Source of the DNA: Streptomyces corallincola
GTDB taxonomy: Bacteria > Actinomycetota > Actinomycetes > Streptomycetales > Streptomycetaceae
Assembly: GCF_019104725.1 (NCBI RefSeq)
Contig: NZ_JAHRXF010000042.1
Coordinates: forward strand, 1 to 54,991
Direction: 5' to 3'
Length of the DNA stretch: 54,991 nt
Below, piece after piece: positions 1 through 9,621 of the stretch. Both the position numbers and the translations under genes were made by a program. The notes beneath the pieces are model-generated. The model did not search any database, was not told the DNA's origin, and saw only the letters and a program-made list of their open reading frames with translations. Each line of letters opens with the position of its first letter. Position 1 is the first letter of the stretch.

Positions 1-827
<827 letters not shown>

Positions 828-1018
828 CGGTGATTCCTACGGGGATGGCGCATGCGTCCAGTACATAACGGTTCGCCCCGGAGGAACACCGTGCCCGGAG
901 CGGGTCGGGTCCGGTGTCGGACGGTTTGCGTACGGGGTCCATCCATGCCGGGGCGGTTCGGGGGCAGACGGTTGGGGTGCGGCAGCGACTTCGGGCTGAG
1001 GACACCTAAGGAGAGACG

Positions 1019-1447
1019 ATGGCGGACCGTGATTCCTCCGTGAGGGCTGTGGGATGGGCCCGCTCGCTGCCGGTGAGCAGCGGGGTGAAGACGGCCCGCG
1101 ACTGGACGCGCGGGCATCTGGAGAGTCTGGGATGGCAGCGGACGGCACCCGACACGATCGACTCGGTGCTGCTGACCGTGTCGGAGCTGGTGACCAACGC
1201 GCATGTGCACGCGCAGAGCGCGGCCCAGTTGATCCTGGCCTGGGACCGGGAGTGTCTGCACGTCACCGTGCACGACTCCTCCGGGCGGCTGCCCGAGCAG
1301 CGGCGGCCCGACGGGGGTGCGCTCGGCGGGCGGGGTCTGCTGCTGGTGGACGCACTGGCCGACGAGTGGGAGACCCACCGGTGTCCCAACGGAAAGGACG
1401 TGGTGGCCTGCTTCCGGCCGCCCGCGGAGGCGTCCGGGCAGGAGTGA
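1019..1447 (+). CDS. RsbW/SpoIIAB-like ATP-binding serine kinase (anti-sigma type)
   Basis: A 142-residue GHKL ATPase of the HATPase_c_2 group. The N-box is SELVTNAHVHA (about residues 54-64), followed by a G1-like HDSSGRLP and the G2 box GGRGLLLVDALADEWE. This family includes anti-sigma factor kinases that phosphorylate STAS anti-anti-sigma proteins and regulatory relatives of unknown target. No STAS or sigma gene is adjacent, so the partner is not given by context; SpoIIE-type phosphatases that could oppose it are encoded at 7-9 kb and 51-52 kb. The ATG has a strong upstream AAGGAGA. The upstream 191 bases hold the divergent promoter region. Confidence 0.88.
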   Translation: MADRDSSVRAVGWARSLPVSSGVKTARDWTRGHLESLGWQRTAPDTIDSVLLTVSELVTNAHVHAQSAAQLILAWDRECLHVTVHDSSGRLPEQRRPDGGALGGRGLLLVDALADEWETHRCPNGKDVVACFRPPAEASGQE

Positions 1448-1501
1448 CGGGGGGCCTGTGGGGGGGGCGGCCCGGTCCGGTGCGGGGCGTGGTCCGTACG
1501 C

Positions 1502-3136
1502 TCAGCGCGTGCGGAGGTCCGCCTCGTGCACCGTGCTCAGCGTGCCGTCGGCGTCCGCCCGCTGGAGTCGGAGCCGGGCCGCGCGCCCGCGCAGGGTGAG
1601 GGTCATCAACTGGTTGCCGAACCAGGGGCCGCCCGTCCTGCGCCAGCTCACCGGCGGCTTCGCCACGCGGCCGTGCCGGGCGAGGGCGCGGCCGAGCAGA
1701 CGGGCCGGGGCGCTCCAGCCGAACCTGAATCCGAGCCGCATCGTCAGCGGCACGGAGTTGTGCACCGGTGAGCAGGTGAGCTGGACGACCGGGGTGCCGT
1801 CCCGGTCGGACGGGGACGGCCAGGCCGCCTCCGCGACGTAGGCGTGGTGCACGTCCCCGGAGAGCACGCAGATCGTGGCCGGGGCGGAGTCGGCGGAACG
1901 GGTCTCGGCGAGCAGGTCGGCCAGGTCCGCGAAGGAGCGGGGGAAGGCGGCCCAGTGCTCCAGGTCGGCCGCCCGGCGCAGGCGCTCCCCGAGGCGCGCC
2001 CAGCGGGCGCCGCGCACTCCGGCGCACAGGGCCGCGTCCCACGCCTCGGCGTCGTGCACGAGGTGGGGCAGCAGCCAGGGCAGGGAGGTGCCGAGCAGCA
2101 GGTGGTCGTACGCCTCCGGGTCGGCCAGCACCTGTTCGCGCAGCCAGTCCTCCTCTTCCGGGTCGAGCATGGCGCGCCGGTTCTCGTCCAAGACCCGGGC
2201 GGCGCGGGAGTCGGCCATGACGACGCGGACCCGGCCGAAGTCGCGGCGGTAGCTCCAGCGGACGGAGGCGGGGTCGGCGTCGGCCTTCGCGGCGAACGCG
2301 CGCAGCGCCTCGGTGCCGTCGATCGTGGACGTGACGGCCGTGTAGGTCGGGTCGGCCGCGAGTTCCGCCGGGGACAGGTTGCCGAGGTGCTGGTGGACCC
2401 AGTACGACATCAGGCCGCTGAGCAGACGCTCCTGCCACCAGTCGGTGGCGCGCATGTCCGCGAGCCAGGCGGCGGAGGTGTTCCAGTCGTCCACCACGTC
2501 GTGGTCGTCGAAGATCATGAAACTCGGCACGGTGGAGAGCAGCCAGCGCACTCCGGGGTCGAGCCAGGACTCGTAGTAGAGGTGGGTGTACTCCTCGTAG
2601 TCCGCGACCTGGCTGCCGGGCGGCCGGTCGAGGTCGCGGCGGGCGGCGAGCCAGCCGCGGGTGGCCTCGGAGGTCTCGTCGGCGTAGATCTGGTCGCCGA
2701 GGAGGAGCAGCACGTCGGGGCGTTCGCCGTCGGGGTCGGCGGCGATCCGGCGGGCGAGGGTGTCGAGGGCGTCGGTGCCGACCGGGTCCTTGCCGTCGGC
2801 GGGCGGCGCGGCCCAGCGGCAGGAGCCGAAGGTGACCCGGACGGCGTCGCCCTCGCCGGGGACGCGGATCACCGAGGGCGGGAAGCGGGAGTCGGCGGGC
2901 GGCCAGACCCCGGCACCGTCGAGGACCACCTCGTAGCTCGGGGCGCTGCCCGCGCGCAGTCCGGTGACCGTGACCAGCGCGTAGTGGTGTCCGGCGATCC
3001 GGAAGGTGGGCGCGGAGCCGCCCGCGCCGTCGGAGCAGCGCACCTCGACGACACAGGGGCCGCTCGTCTCCAGCCACACGGTCGCGGACTCGCCGTCCGC
3101 GTACCTCAGCACGGGTCCCAGGCGCAGTTCGGCCAC
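1502..3136 (-). CDS. PhoD-like alkaline phosphatase/phosphodiesterase
   Basis: A 544-residue metallophosphatase of the PhoD/PhoD-like superfamily. An N-terminal beta domain (about 1-110) precedes the catalytic domain. Metal-binding motifs are visible in order: VTFGSCRWAAPP, LLLLGDQIYADE, SFMIFDDHDVVDDWN and CVLSGDVHHAYVAE. No Tat or Sec signal is seen, unlike classical secreted PhoD, so this is probably one of the cytoplasmic actinobacterial PhoD-like proteins. It converges with the RsbW-like gene with only 54 bases between the two stop codons. The ATG follows a GGAGG-like site. The substrate is not predictable. Confidence 0.9.
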   Translation of the reverse strand: MAELRLGPVLRYADGESATVWLETSGPCVVEVRCSDGAGGSAPTFRIAGHHYALVTVTGLRAGSAPSYEVVLDGAGVWPPADSRFPPSVIRVPGEGDAVRVTFGSCRWAAPPADGKDPVGTDALDTLARRIAADPDGERPDVLLLLGDQIYADETSEATRGWLAARRDLDRPPGSQVADYEEYTHLYYESWLDPGVRWLLSTVPSFMIFDDHDVVDDWNTSAAWLADMRATDWWQERLLSGLMSYWVHQHLGNLSPAELAADPTYTAVTSTIDGTEALRAFAAKADADPASVRWSYRRDFGRVRVVMADSRAARVLDENRRAMLDPEEEDWLREQVLADPEAYDHLLLGTSLPWLLPHLVHDAEAWDAALCAGVRGARWARLGERLRRAADLEHWAAFPRSFADLADLLAETRSADSAPATICVLSGDVHHAYVAEAAWPSPSDRDGTPVVQLTCSPVHNSVPLTMRLGFRFGWSAPARLLGRALARHGRVAKPPVSWRRTGGPWFGNQLMTLTLRGRAARLRLQRADADGTLSTVHEADLRTR

Positions 3137-3185
3137 GGGGTCGCTCCTCCTTCGGCGCGGGGGAGGTCCCCCGAGGGCGTACGGT

Positions 3186-3212
3186 CCGTCCCGCGCCCGG
3201 GGCGCGGGACGG
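3186..3212 (-). terminator. GC-rich perfect hairpin between hemerythrin and PhoD genes
   Basis: CCGTCCCGCGCCC and its exact reverse complement are separated by one G. The hairpin lies downstream of the minus-strand hemerythrin gene and upstream of the phosphatase gene. No U-run follows. It is probably an intrinsic terminator of the Streptomyces kind, but could be a protein-binding palindrome. Confidence 0.5.
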
Positions 3213-3368
3213 CGTGCGACGACCGTAGTACGGGGTGGTGGGGACGGGCGAGGGGCGGGGGCTTTCTTCAGGTTCTCTTCACGGACGGCGAGCCGCGAGC
3301 GGCGAGGAACTGACGGCGAGCTACGGGCTGTCCGTCACGCGAGGGACACTGCGTACGCGGGTGGCGTG

Positions 3369-3860
3369 CTACGACGCCAGGACGCGCCGGATGTTGTCCG
3401 GGGAGCCGCAGCCCGCCTTGAGCTGCCGGGCGCGTTCCTCCAGGAAGGCGGCGCCGAGTTCCTCGCGGCGGGACATGGGGACGTTCTCGCGGGCGCCGTT
3501 GAGGATGGTCCGTTCCTCCTCGTCGGTGTGGTGGGCGATGGCCTGGACGAGGTCCTCCAGCTTCTCGTCCCAGTCGTCGGAGCCGACCTCTTCCACCTGG
3601 AGAAGGTCCAGGAGTGCCTGGTTGCCCTCCTCGTGCTCGTGTTCGCCGTGCTCGACCTCGTCGTCGTCGATGCGCTTGAAGCGTTTGAGGGCGGGGTAGA
3701 CCTCGGTCTCCTCCGCGACGGCGTGGGCGATGAGGAGGTCCGCGAACTCGTCGCGCGCGGCGGCCCGGTCGGCCTCGACGCTGCGCATCCGCCGGAACAA
3801 CTCCTCCATGCGCCGGTGGTCCTGGAGGATCAGCTCGACCACGTCGCGGGTCTCGGTCAT
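3369..3860 (-). CDS. Hemerythrin HHE-domain protein
   Basis: A 163-residue cytoplasmic four-helix protein with the HHE cation-binding arrangement: ILQDHRRMEELF, AHAVAEETEVYPAL and AIAHHTDEEE, giving the His/Glu ligands for a di-iron site. Family members bind O2 or react with NO and peroxide and are often part of general stress regulons. A GAAAGAGG ribosome site precedes the ATG. It is divergent from the bacteriophytochrome gene across 128 bases, which contain a possible SigB-type promoter for this gene. Residues 70-90 are very rich in Glu/His (DDDEVEHGEHEHEEG), an acidic extension between helices. Confidence 0.9.
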   Translation of the reverse strand: MTETRDVVELILQDHRRMEELFRRMRSVEADRAAARDEFADLLIAHAVAEETEVYPALKRFKRIDDDEVEHGEHEHEEGNQALLDLLQVEEVGSDDWDEKLEDLVQAIAHHTDEEERTILNGARENVPMSRREELGAAFLEERARQLKAGCGSPDNIRRVLAS

Positions 3861-3921
3861 GGGACGTGCACCTCTTTCGTACGGAGAACCCCGGTGGCGT
3901 GCGAACCCCGGGGGCTACCGG

Positions 3922-3946
3922 TTACCCACACGAGCGCTCTTGAGCC
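3922..3946 (-). promoter_or_regulatory. Possible SigB-like promoter of the hemerythrin gene
   Basis: On the minus strand GGCT, a 15-base spacer and GGGTAA approximate the Streptomyces SigB-family consensus GNNT-N14-16-GGGTAY; the last base deviates. The site is about 60 bases upstream of the hemerythrin ATG. HHE proteins are frequent general-stress genes, but this match alone is weak. Confidence 0.3.
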
Positions 3947-3988
3947 CCCTCCCGGCCAGGTGCTTCGGTCCGGCGGTACGGGGTACTG

Positions 3989-6496
3989 GTGGCCGGCGTG
4001 GAGGATGATCGGCTGATGAGGGACGAGTGGTTGTCTGATCGGGCCCGTGCGGCCGAGGCGTCGGTGCCGGGCGGTTTCGACCTGTCGCTGTGCGTACGGG
4101 AGCGTATCCACCGGCTGGGCGGTGTGCAGTCGTACGGCACGCTGCTGGCGGTCGATCCGGGCACCGGGGTGGTGGACACCGCGGCCGAGAACACGCGGGC
4201 GCTGCTGGGTGCCGCCGCCGGGGATCTGGTGGGCGGGCCGGTGGGCGCGGTGCTCGCGGAGGAGGACTGGGCGGAGGCGCTGGAGTCGGCCGCCGAGGGC
4301 GACGCGGTGGCGGTGACGTTCCCGGTGACGGCCGGGGCGGCGGGCCACCGTGCGGGCTTCGACCTGTCGGTGCACCGGCGTGAGGGGCTGGTGGTGCTGG
4401 AGTTCGAGCCGCGGGACGCGGGTGAGGAGTTCCGGTTCGCCGGGTTCTACCAGGGGGTGCGCCGGGCGCTGCGTCGGCTGCGGTCGGCGGGCACGGTGCT
4501 GGAGTGCTGTCGTACGGCGGTCGGGGAGGTGCGGCGGCTCACCGGGTTCGACCGGGTGGTGGCGTACCGCTTCGACGGGCTGGACGGGCCGGGCGAGGTG
4601 GTCGCGGAGGACGTGGACGGCGACTGGGAGCCGTGGCTCGGGCTGTGGTTCCCGGCGACGGACGTCCCGCCGCAGGCCCGGCGGCTGTACGAGGAGAACT
4701 GGATTCGGGTCATCTGCGACGTGGACGACCCGACGGCCGGGCTGTTCCCGGCGCTGCGCCCGGCGACCGGTGAGCCGCTGGACCTGTCGGGCGCCGCGCT
4801 GCGCACGGTCTCGGGGTTCCATCTGGAGTATCTGCGCAACATCGGGGTGGGATCGTCCATGTCGGTGTCGTTGCTGCGCGAGGGGCGGCTGTGGGGGCTG
4901 ATCGCCTGCCACGGGGCCGGTCCGACCTGGCTGCCGCCGGAGGTGCGGTCCGCGTGCGAGTTGTTCGGGGCCGCGTTCTCCATGCAGTTGGCGGCCATCG
5001 AGGAGCGGGAGCGGGCGGACGCGCTGGAGCGGTCCGGGCGGGACGCGGCGGCGGTGGCGGAGCTGCTGGACGCGGACGTGGACGCGTCCCTGATGCGTCA
5101 CCACGAGGCGGTCCGCGATCTGGTCGGGGCGGACGGCGTGCTGCTGGTGCGCGGCGACCGGGTCTCGTCGGCGGGAACGCCGGTCCCGGCGGACACCGCG
5201 CGTCTGCTGTCCCGGTACGCGGCTGCCGCGGCGCCGGGTTCTGTGTGGGCGACGGACCGGTTGCCGGAGGTGCTCGCCGGGTACGGCGGCGAGGGCGGCC
5301 GGGTGCCGGAGGGGGCGGACGGGCCGGGGGCGGACGTTCAAGGGGCTGATACGCAAGGGTCCGAGGCGCAGGGGACCGAGGCGCAGGGGACGGATACGCG
5401 GGGGCCGGACGCGCGAGACCCGGGGGCAGGTGCCGCGCCCTCCCCCGCCGGAGTCCTCCTGCTGCCGCTGAGCGATGCCGGGGACTACCTCGCCTGGGTC
5501 CGTGCGGAGCGGGCCGTGCCGCGGGAGTGGGCGGCCGATCCGGCGCGGCCGGTGCTGGTGGGGCTGCGGGGCGAGCGGTTGACGCCCAGGGGTTCGGGGG
5601 CGGTGTTCCGGTCGATGATCCGGGGCCGGAGTCTGCCGTGGACGGCGCGGGAGCAGGCGGCGGCGCTGGAGATGCGTCGGCTGCTGACAGGGCTCGTACT
5701 GCGGCATGCCGACGAACTCGGCGTGCTGAACGCCGAGTTGCGTATGACGAACCTGGATCTGGACTCGTTCGCGCACGTGGCCGCGCATGATCTGAAGGAG
5801 CCGCTGCGGGGCATCGCCAACGCGGCGACGTTCACCCTGGAGGACGCGGGCGACGGGCTCGACGCGACGAGTGTGCGCCGCCTGGAGACGATGCAGCGGC
5901 TCGCGGCCCGTATGGACGACCTGCTCAACTCCCTGCTGCACTACGCCCGGATGGGCCGGACGGGGCTGCGGCGCACCGATGTGGCGCTGGACGACGTCCT
6001 CGACGCGGCGCTGGAGGTGGCCGGTCCCCGGCTGGCCGAGGAGCGGGTGCGCGTGCTGCGCCCGGCTGCCCTCCCCCGTGTGCACGCGGACTCCGACCGG
6101 CTCTACGAGATCCTGCTGAACCTGCTGGTCAACGCGGCGAAGTACGCGGCCGACCGGCCCGACCGCACGGTGGAGGTGACCGTGACGGACGCGGTGCCGC
6201 CGGGCGCGGAGACACCGGTTCCGGCGGTGGTCGTGCGGGACAACGGCATCGGCATCCCGTACGAGCGGCAGGGCGAGGTGTTCGACCTGTTCCGGCGGCT
6301 GCACGGCCCGAGTGAGCGGGGCGGCGGCACGGGTGTGGGGCTGGCGGTGGTGAAGCGGATCGTGGAGAGGCACGGGGGCAGCCTGTGGCTGACCGGCGGC
6401 CCCGGCACGGGTACGGCGTTCTACTTCACGCTGGGCGAGGAGCCGCCGCCCGGGGACGCGCCGCCCGGCGGGACGCCGTCCGGGGACGGTGCGTGA
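3989..6496 (+). CDS. Bacteriophytochrome-type sensor histidine kinase
   Basis: An 835-residue photoreceptor kinase with PAS-GAF-PHY-HisKA-HATPase architecture. Cys35 in LSLCVRERIH sits where bacteriophytochromes attach biliverdin. The GAF pocket has PATDVP (Asp225, the PASDIP motif), His278 in FHLEYLRNIGV and His308 in LIACHG, with the same 30-residue spacing as the conserved pair of Deinococcus BphP. The PHY tongue is LTPRGSGAVF, so the Phe of PRxSF is absent. A low-complexity linker (about 445-485) interrupts PHY. The phospho-acceptor is His600 (AAHDLKEPLRG), and N and G boxes follow (LLVNAAKYA, DNGIGIP, GTGVGLAVV). It converges with its likely partner response regulator. The GTG start lacks a clear ribosome site; ATG at 4016, after a GGAGG, is an alternative. 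Confidence 0.9.
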   Translation: MAGVEDDRLMRDEWLSDRARAAEASVPGGFDLSLCVRERIHRLGGVQSYGTLLAVDPGTGVVDTAAENTRALLGAAAGDLVGGPVGAVLAEEDWAEALESAAEGDAVAVTFPVTAGAAGHRAGFDLSVHRREGLVVLEFEPRDAGEEFRFAGFYQGVRRALRRLRSAGTVLECCRTAVGEVRRLTGFDRVVAYRFDGLDGPGEVVAEDVDGDWEPWLGLWFPATDVPPQARRLYEENWIRVICDVDDPTAGLFPALRPATGEPLDLSGAALRTVSGFHLEYLRNIGVGSSMSVSLLREGRLWGLIACHGAGPTWLPPEVRSACELFGAAFSMQLAAIEERERADALERSGRDAAAVAELLDADVDASLMRHHEAVRDLVGADGVLLVRGDRVSSAGTPVPADTARLLSRYAAAAAPGSVWATDRLPEVLAGYGGEGGRVPEGADGPGADVQGADTQGSEAQGTEAQGTDTRGPDARDPGAGAAPSPAGVLLLPLSDAGDYLAWVRAERAVPREWAADPARPVLVGLRGERLTPRGSGAVFRSMIRGRSLPWTAREQAAALEMRRLLTGLVLRHADELGVLNAELRMTNLDLDSFAHVAAHDLKEPLRGIANAATFTLEDAGDGLDATSVRRLETMQRLAARMDDLLNSLLHYARMGRTGLRRTDVALDDVLDAALEVAGPRLAEERVRVLRPAALPRVHADSDRLYEILLNLLVNAAKYAADRPDRTVEVTVTDAVPPGAETPVPAVVVRDNGIGIPYERQGEVFDLFRRLHGPSERGGGTGVGLAVVKRIVERHGGSLWLTGGPGTGTAFYFTLGEEPPPGDAPPGGTPSGDGA

Positions 6497-6534
6497 CCCG
6501 GGCCCGGACCCGGACCGCGGCCCTGATTCTGCCC

Positions 6535-6984
6535 CTACCCCTGCCCCTGACTCTGGCCCTTGGCCTCCTGCCAGTAGTCCATCGCGCCCTTGAGGACGGT
6601 GCGGAACAGGTCGAAGTTGAGGGGCTTGTAGATGTAGCTGTCCGCTCCGGCGGCGTAGCAGGCGTCCACCTCGGCGGGGGCGGTGGACGAGGTGAAGACG
6701 ACGACGGTCATCTCGGCCAGTTCGGGGCGGGACCGGATCTCCTTGAGGACCGCGTGCCCGCCGACGCCGGGCATGTTGAGGTCGAGGAGGACGATGCCGG
6801 GCACCTCGTCGGCCTCGATCAGCCGCCGTACCAGGCCCTCGCCGTGGGTGAGGAACTCCAGGCGCAGGTGCGGGTGGGTGCGGGAGAGGGCGCGTTCGAT
6901 GGCCTCGGCGTCCTCCTGCGAGTCCTCCAGGACCAGCACATGGCCGTCGTCGAGCCGCTTGCCGGGGGCGTGGTCCTGTCTCAC
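6535..6984 (-). CDS. CheY-like response regulator (Rcp1 type)
   Basis: A 149-residue stand-alone receiver domain. It has the acidic pocket LEDSQED (about 19-25), phospho-acceptor Asp68 in LLDLNMPG, the switch Thr in VVVFTSS and the conserved Lys in YIYKPLN. There is no output domain. Its closest architectural relatives are phytochrome-associated regulators such as cyanobacterial Rcp1, which fits the convergent phytochrome kinase whose stop codon is only 38 bases away. Its GTG start overlaps the stop of the upstream SpoIIE phosphatase by four bases (GTGA), so the two are translationally coupled. The C-terminus is a Gly/Gln-rich tail. Confidence 0.92.
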   Translation of the reverse strand: MRQDHAPGKRLDDGHVLVLEDSQEDAEAIERALSRTHPHLRLEFLTHGEGLVRRLIEADEVPGIVLLDLNMPGVGGHAVLKEIRSRPELAEMTVVVFTSSTAPAEVDACYAAGADSYIYKPLNFDLFRTVLKGAMDYWQEAKGQSQGQG

Positions 6985-8828
6985 GGTCGTCCTTTCACGC
7001 GTGCGATGAGCACGGCGGTGTCGTCGTCGCCCATGTGGCGGAAGTCGGAGGCGGCACCGACCAGCCGCGCGGCGGGTGCCTCACCGGCCGGGTCGAGCCC
7101 GCTCACGGCGTCGGCCAGCCGCGCCTCGAAGTAGGCGCCGTCCGCCGACCGGGCCTCGGTGAGGCCGTCGGTGAACAGCACCAGCGCGTCGCCGTCGGCG
7201 AGTCGGACGCGCCGGGAGCGGTAGGGCGCGTTGGGGACCACTCCGAGCAGCAGGCCGCGCGCGGCGACCTCGGTGACGGTGCCGTCGGCGTGTCTCAGCA
7301 GCGGCCAGGGGTGTCCGGCCCCGGCGATCTCGGCCTCCGAGCCGCCGTCCGGGAGCGGGGTGAGGGTGGCGACCAGCGCGGTGACGAACCGGGAGGCGCC
7401 CTCCGTGGTGAGCGCGCGGTTGAGCCGGGCCAGGGCGGCGCCCGGCGGGGTGCCCTCCTCCAGGAGGATGCGCAGGGTGTGCCGGGCGAGGGAGGTGAAC
7501 GCGGCGGCCTCGGCTCCGCGTCCGCACACGTCTCCGATGACCAGGGAGATCCGGTCGCCCGCCGCCACCGCGTCGTAGAAGTCGCCGCCGACGTCGAGGC
7601 TGGTGTCCCCGACCTCGTAGGCGGCGCTGAGTTCGACGCCGTCGAAGCGCGGGAGGGCCCGGGGCAGCAGGTGGCGCTGGAGCATCTCGACGTTCTGCCG
7701 CCGCTGGTCGTAGAGGGTGGCGGTGTCGATGGCGAGGGCGGCCCGTCCGGCGAGGTCGGTGAGGGTGGGCAGGTCGGAGAGGCTGGTGTCGTCGCGCCGG
7801 TAGAGGAAGGTGAGGGTGCCGAGGACACGGCCGCGGGCGCGCAGCGGGCTGATGCTGACGGCGCGGATCGTCTTGCCCTCGCCGGTGGCGTCCGGTCCGA
7901 AGGGGCCGCCGGAGAGTTCGGGGCCCTGGAGCACGCGTCCGCCGGGGTGCCGGGCGGTGCGGCGGAGTTGGGCGGCGAGCCAGGCGTCGTGCCGGGCGAC
8001 CTCGCCGAGCCAGGTCTGCGCACCGGCGGCGACGTGGGCGGCGGCCACGGGTTCGAGTTCGCGGTCGGCGCGGAAGAGGTGCACCACGCAGCCCTCGGCC
8101 ACGGCGGGCACGGCCAGCCGGGCGACCCGGCGCAGGGTCTCCTCGACCTCCAGGCTCTCGTCCATCTGGAGCGAGGCTTCGGCGAGGAAGGCGTCACGGG
8201 CCTGGCGGCGCTCGTGGACGCGGTTCTCCAGGATGCGCCGGTTGCTGACCATCAGCAGGTCCGCGACCTGCGTGAGCTGCTCGCCCATCCGGCGCCGGTC
8301 CTCGGTGTCCGGCATCGCCGCGAACCCCACCCACAGCGCGGCCGTGTCGTGGCTGGCGAGCGGGAAGAGGCATTCGAGGACGACCTCGGCACCGGCCTCC
8401 CGCAGCAGGGGCGCGGCGAAGGGGGTGAGGGCGGAGGGGGCGGTGGGTACGTCCTCGGGCGAGCCGGGCGGCGCGCTCTCGGGTGCCGTACCAGTGAACG
8501 GTGCGCACCAGCGCGTGTGCGGGCGTCCGTCGTCCGGGAGGGTCAGGGCGGACGGGGCGGCGAGGCCGCCGGGCCAGTCGGTGGCGGTGGGGAGCCAGGT
8601 GACGGGTGCGGTGTCGGCCGGGGTCCACAGGCGCATGTAGCGCGGGGCGCGCCGTTCCCAGCGGGCGCCGACGACGGCGACCGAGCCCGGCATCAGGGAG
8701 AGCGCGGCGTACAGGCGGGTCGCCAGCGCGGTGACGTCCTCGACCTCGACGGCGGCGAGCCACAGCCGGTGCAGCTCCCGCCACCACGAGCACGGTACGT
8801 CCGCCTGGGTGCGGGAACGGTTGCTCAC
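6981..8828 (-). CDS. GAF/SpoIIE (PP2C) serine phosphatase
   Basis: A roughly 615-residue soluble phosphatase. The first 180 residues form a sensor-like region, followed by a GAF domain (about 190-380) and a PP2C/SpoIIE domain (about 400-610). Metal-binding motifs are DVGGDFYD, GDVCGRG, LFTDGLTEAR and the terminal DDDTAVLIA. Such enzymes dephosphorylate STAS anti-anti-sigma factors to release sigma factors. It is the first gene of a two-gene unit with the CheY-like regulator, which may control it. I chose the GTG at 8828 because a GGAG lies eight bases upstream; an in-frame GTG at 8849 would add seven residues. Confidence 0.9.
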   Translation of the reverse strand: MSNRSRTQADVPCSWWRELHRLWLAAVEVEDVTALATRLYAALSLMPGSVAVVGARWERRAPRYMRLWTPADTAPVTWLPTATDWPGGLAAPSALTLPDDGRPHTRWCAPFTGTAPESAPPGSPEDVPTAPSALTPFAAPLLREAGAEVVLECLFPLASHDTAALWVGFAAMPDTEDRRRMGEQLTQVADLLMVSNRRILENRVHERRQARDAFLAEASLQMDESLEVEETLRRVARLAVPAVAEGCVVHLFRADRELEPVAAAHVAAGAQTWLGEVARHDAWLAAQLRRTARHPGGRVLQGPELSGGPFGPDATGEGKTIRAVSISPLRARGRVLGTLTFLYRRDDTSLSDLPTLTDLAGRAALAIDTATLYDQRRQNVEMLQRHLLPRALPRFDGVELSAAYEVGDTSLDVGGDFYDAVAAGDRISLVIGDVCGRGAEAAAFTSLARHTLRILLEEGTPPGAALARLNRALTTEGASRFVTALVATLTPLPDGGSEAEIAGAGHPWPLLRHADGTVTEVAARGLLLGVVPNAPYRSRRVRLADGDALVLFTDGLTEARSADGAYFEARLADAVSGLDPAGEAPAARLVGAASDFRHMGDDDTAVLIARVKGRP

Positions 8829-8946
8829 GCGGTCATCTCCACAGGGCACATCCTACGGTCGGCGGGTGATCTGGTCGGGTCCGCCGGGGACCGGGGCCGG
8901 TCCGTGGCACCGTGGACGGTCGCGTACCGAGTCCGGCGGGCGGGTC

Positions 8947-9360
8947 TCAGCGGTCGGCCGACTCGGCGGCGCGCTTGATGCCGGTCACCGCTTCTTCCAG
9001 GCCGTGGTCCACCTGCCCGCCCTCGATGTGCTCGGTGTGGAGTGCGACGGTGAGGCGGGAGGTGCCCGCGCTGTCGCCGCCGTCCACGCGCAGTTCGCCG
9101 TGGTAGTCGTGCGGGCCCGGGGCGCCCCATTCGAGGCGCTTGCCGTCCTCGACCACATGCAGCCATGCCTCGCTGGTGACGTCCTGTCCCGGGGCGTCCG
9201 GCGGGTCGATGTGGGCGGTGACGGTCACCCTGTCGTGCCCCTCGGGCCGGACCGAGGTCAGGCGCGGCAGGTACGCGGGGAGGTGGCGCACGTCGGACAG
9301 GTACGCGAAAAGCCGGTCCGGCGGCACGCGGACGTCGATGGTCTCGCTGTAGTCACCCAT
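8947..9360 (-). CDS. SRPBCC (START-like) family protein
   Basis: A 137-residue single-domain protein beginning MGDYSETIDV. The opening VRVPPDRLFAYLSDVRHLPAYLPRLTSV is typical of polyketide cyclase/dehydrase-like SRPBCC proteins, which hold a hydrophobic ligand in a helix-grip fold. The remainder fits the alternating beta strands and long C-terminal helix (GLEEAVTGIKRAAES). No catalytic assignment is possible. Small stand-alone members are common in Streptomyces near stress genes. It shares a 261-base divergent region with the small secreted protein gene. Confidence 0.85.
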   Translation of the reverse strand: MGDYSETIDVRVPPDRLFAYLSDVRHLPAYLPRLTSVRPEGHDRVTVTAHIDPPDAPGQDVTSEAWLHVVEDGKRLEWGAPGPHDYHGELRVDGGDSAGTSRLTVALHTEHIEGGQVDHGLEEAVTGIKRAAESADR

Positions 9361-9476
9361 GCCGGGCGGGTCCCCGGCACCGGTCACGGCAAACCGGGGT
9401 GCGGGGTGTACGCGGGGGTGGTGGCGGGTGGTGCGGCGGGTTCGCGTTGCGGACACATTTCGAACGCAAAGAACCG

Positions 9477-9501
9477 GTGTGCGAAGAATACGGGTGGGTA
9501 T
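9477..9501 (+). promoter_or_regulatory. Candidate SigB-type (general stress) promoter
   Basis: GTGT at 9477-9480, a 15-base spacer and GGGTAT at 9496-9501 match the Streptomyces SigB-family consensus GNNT-N14-16-GGGTAY. The predicted start would leave a leader of about 115 bases before the GTG of the small secreted protein gene. The match is exact to consensus, but the motif is short. Confidence 0.45.
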
Positions 9502-9621
9502 GGGAGCCCACTGAGTGCGCGAGAGCACTTCCGACCTGGGCGGGGACGCCTGCTGTCCGACGGACACGGCGATTCGGCCCACGAGCCGGTTTCCATCGGA
9601 GAACGTCGCAAGGAGACAGAC

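Noticed and set aside
1263..3077. Long open frame of about 600 codons antisense-offset to the PhoD-like gene
   Set aside because: Arg/Pro/Ala-rich product without domains; it is a shadow frame produced by high GC and overlaps genes with clear motifs.
3857..6373. Open frame of over 800 codons on the minus strand opposite the phytochrome
   Set aside because: Composition is Arg/His/Gln/Pro-rich and nothing resembles a protein family; the plus strand carries all phytochrome motifs.
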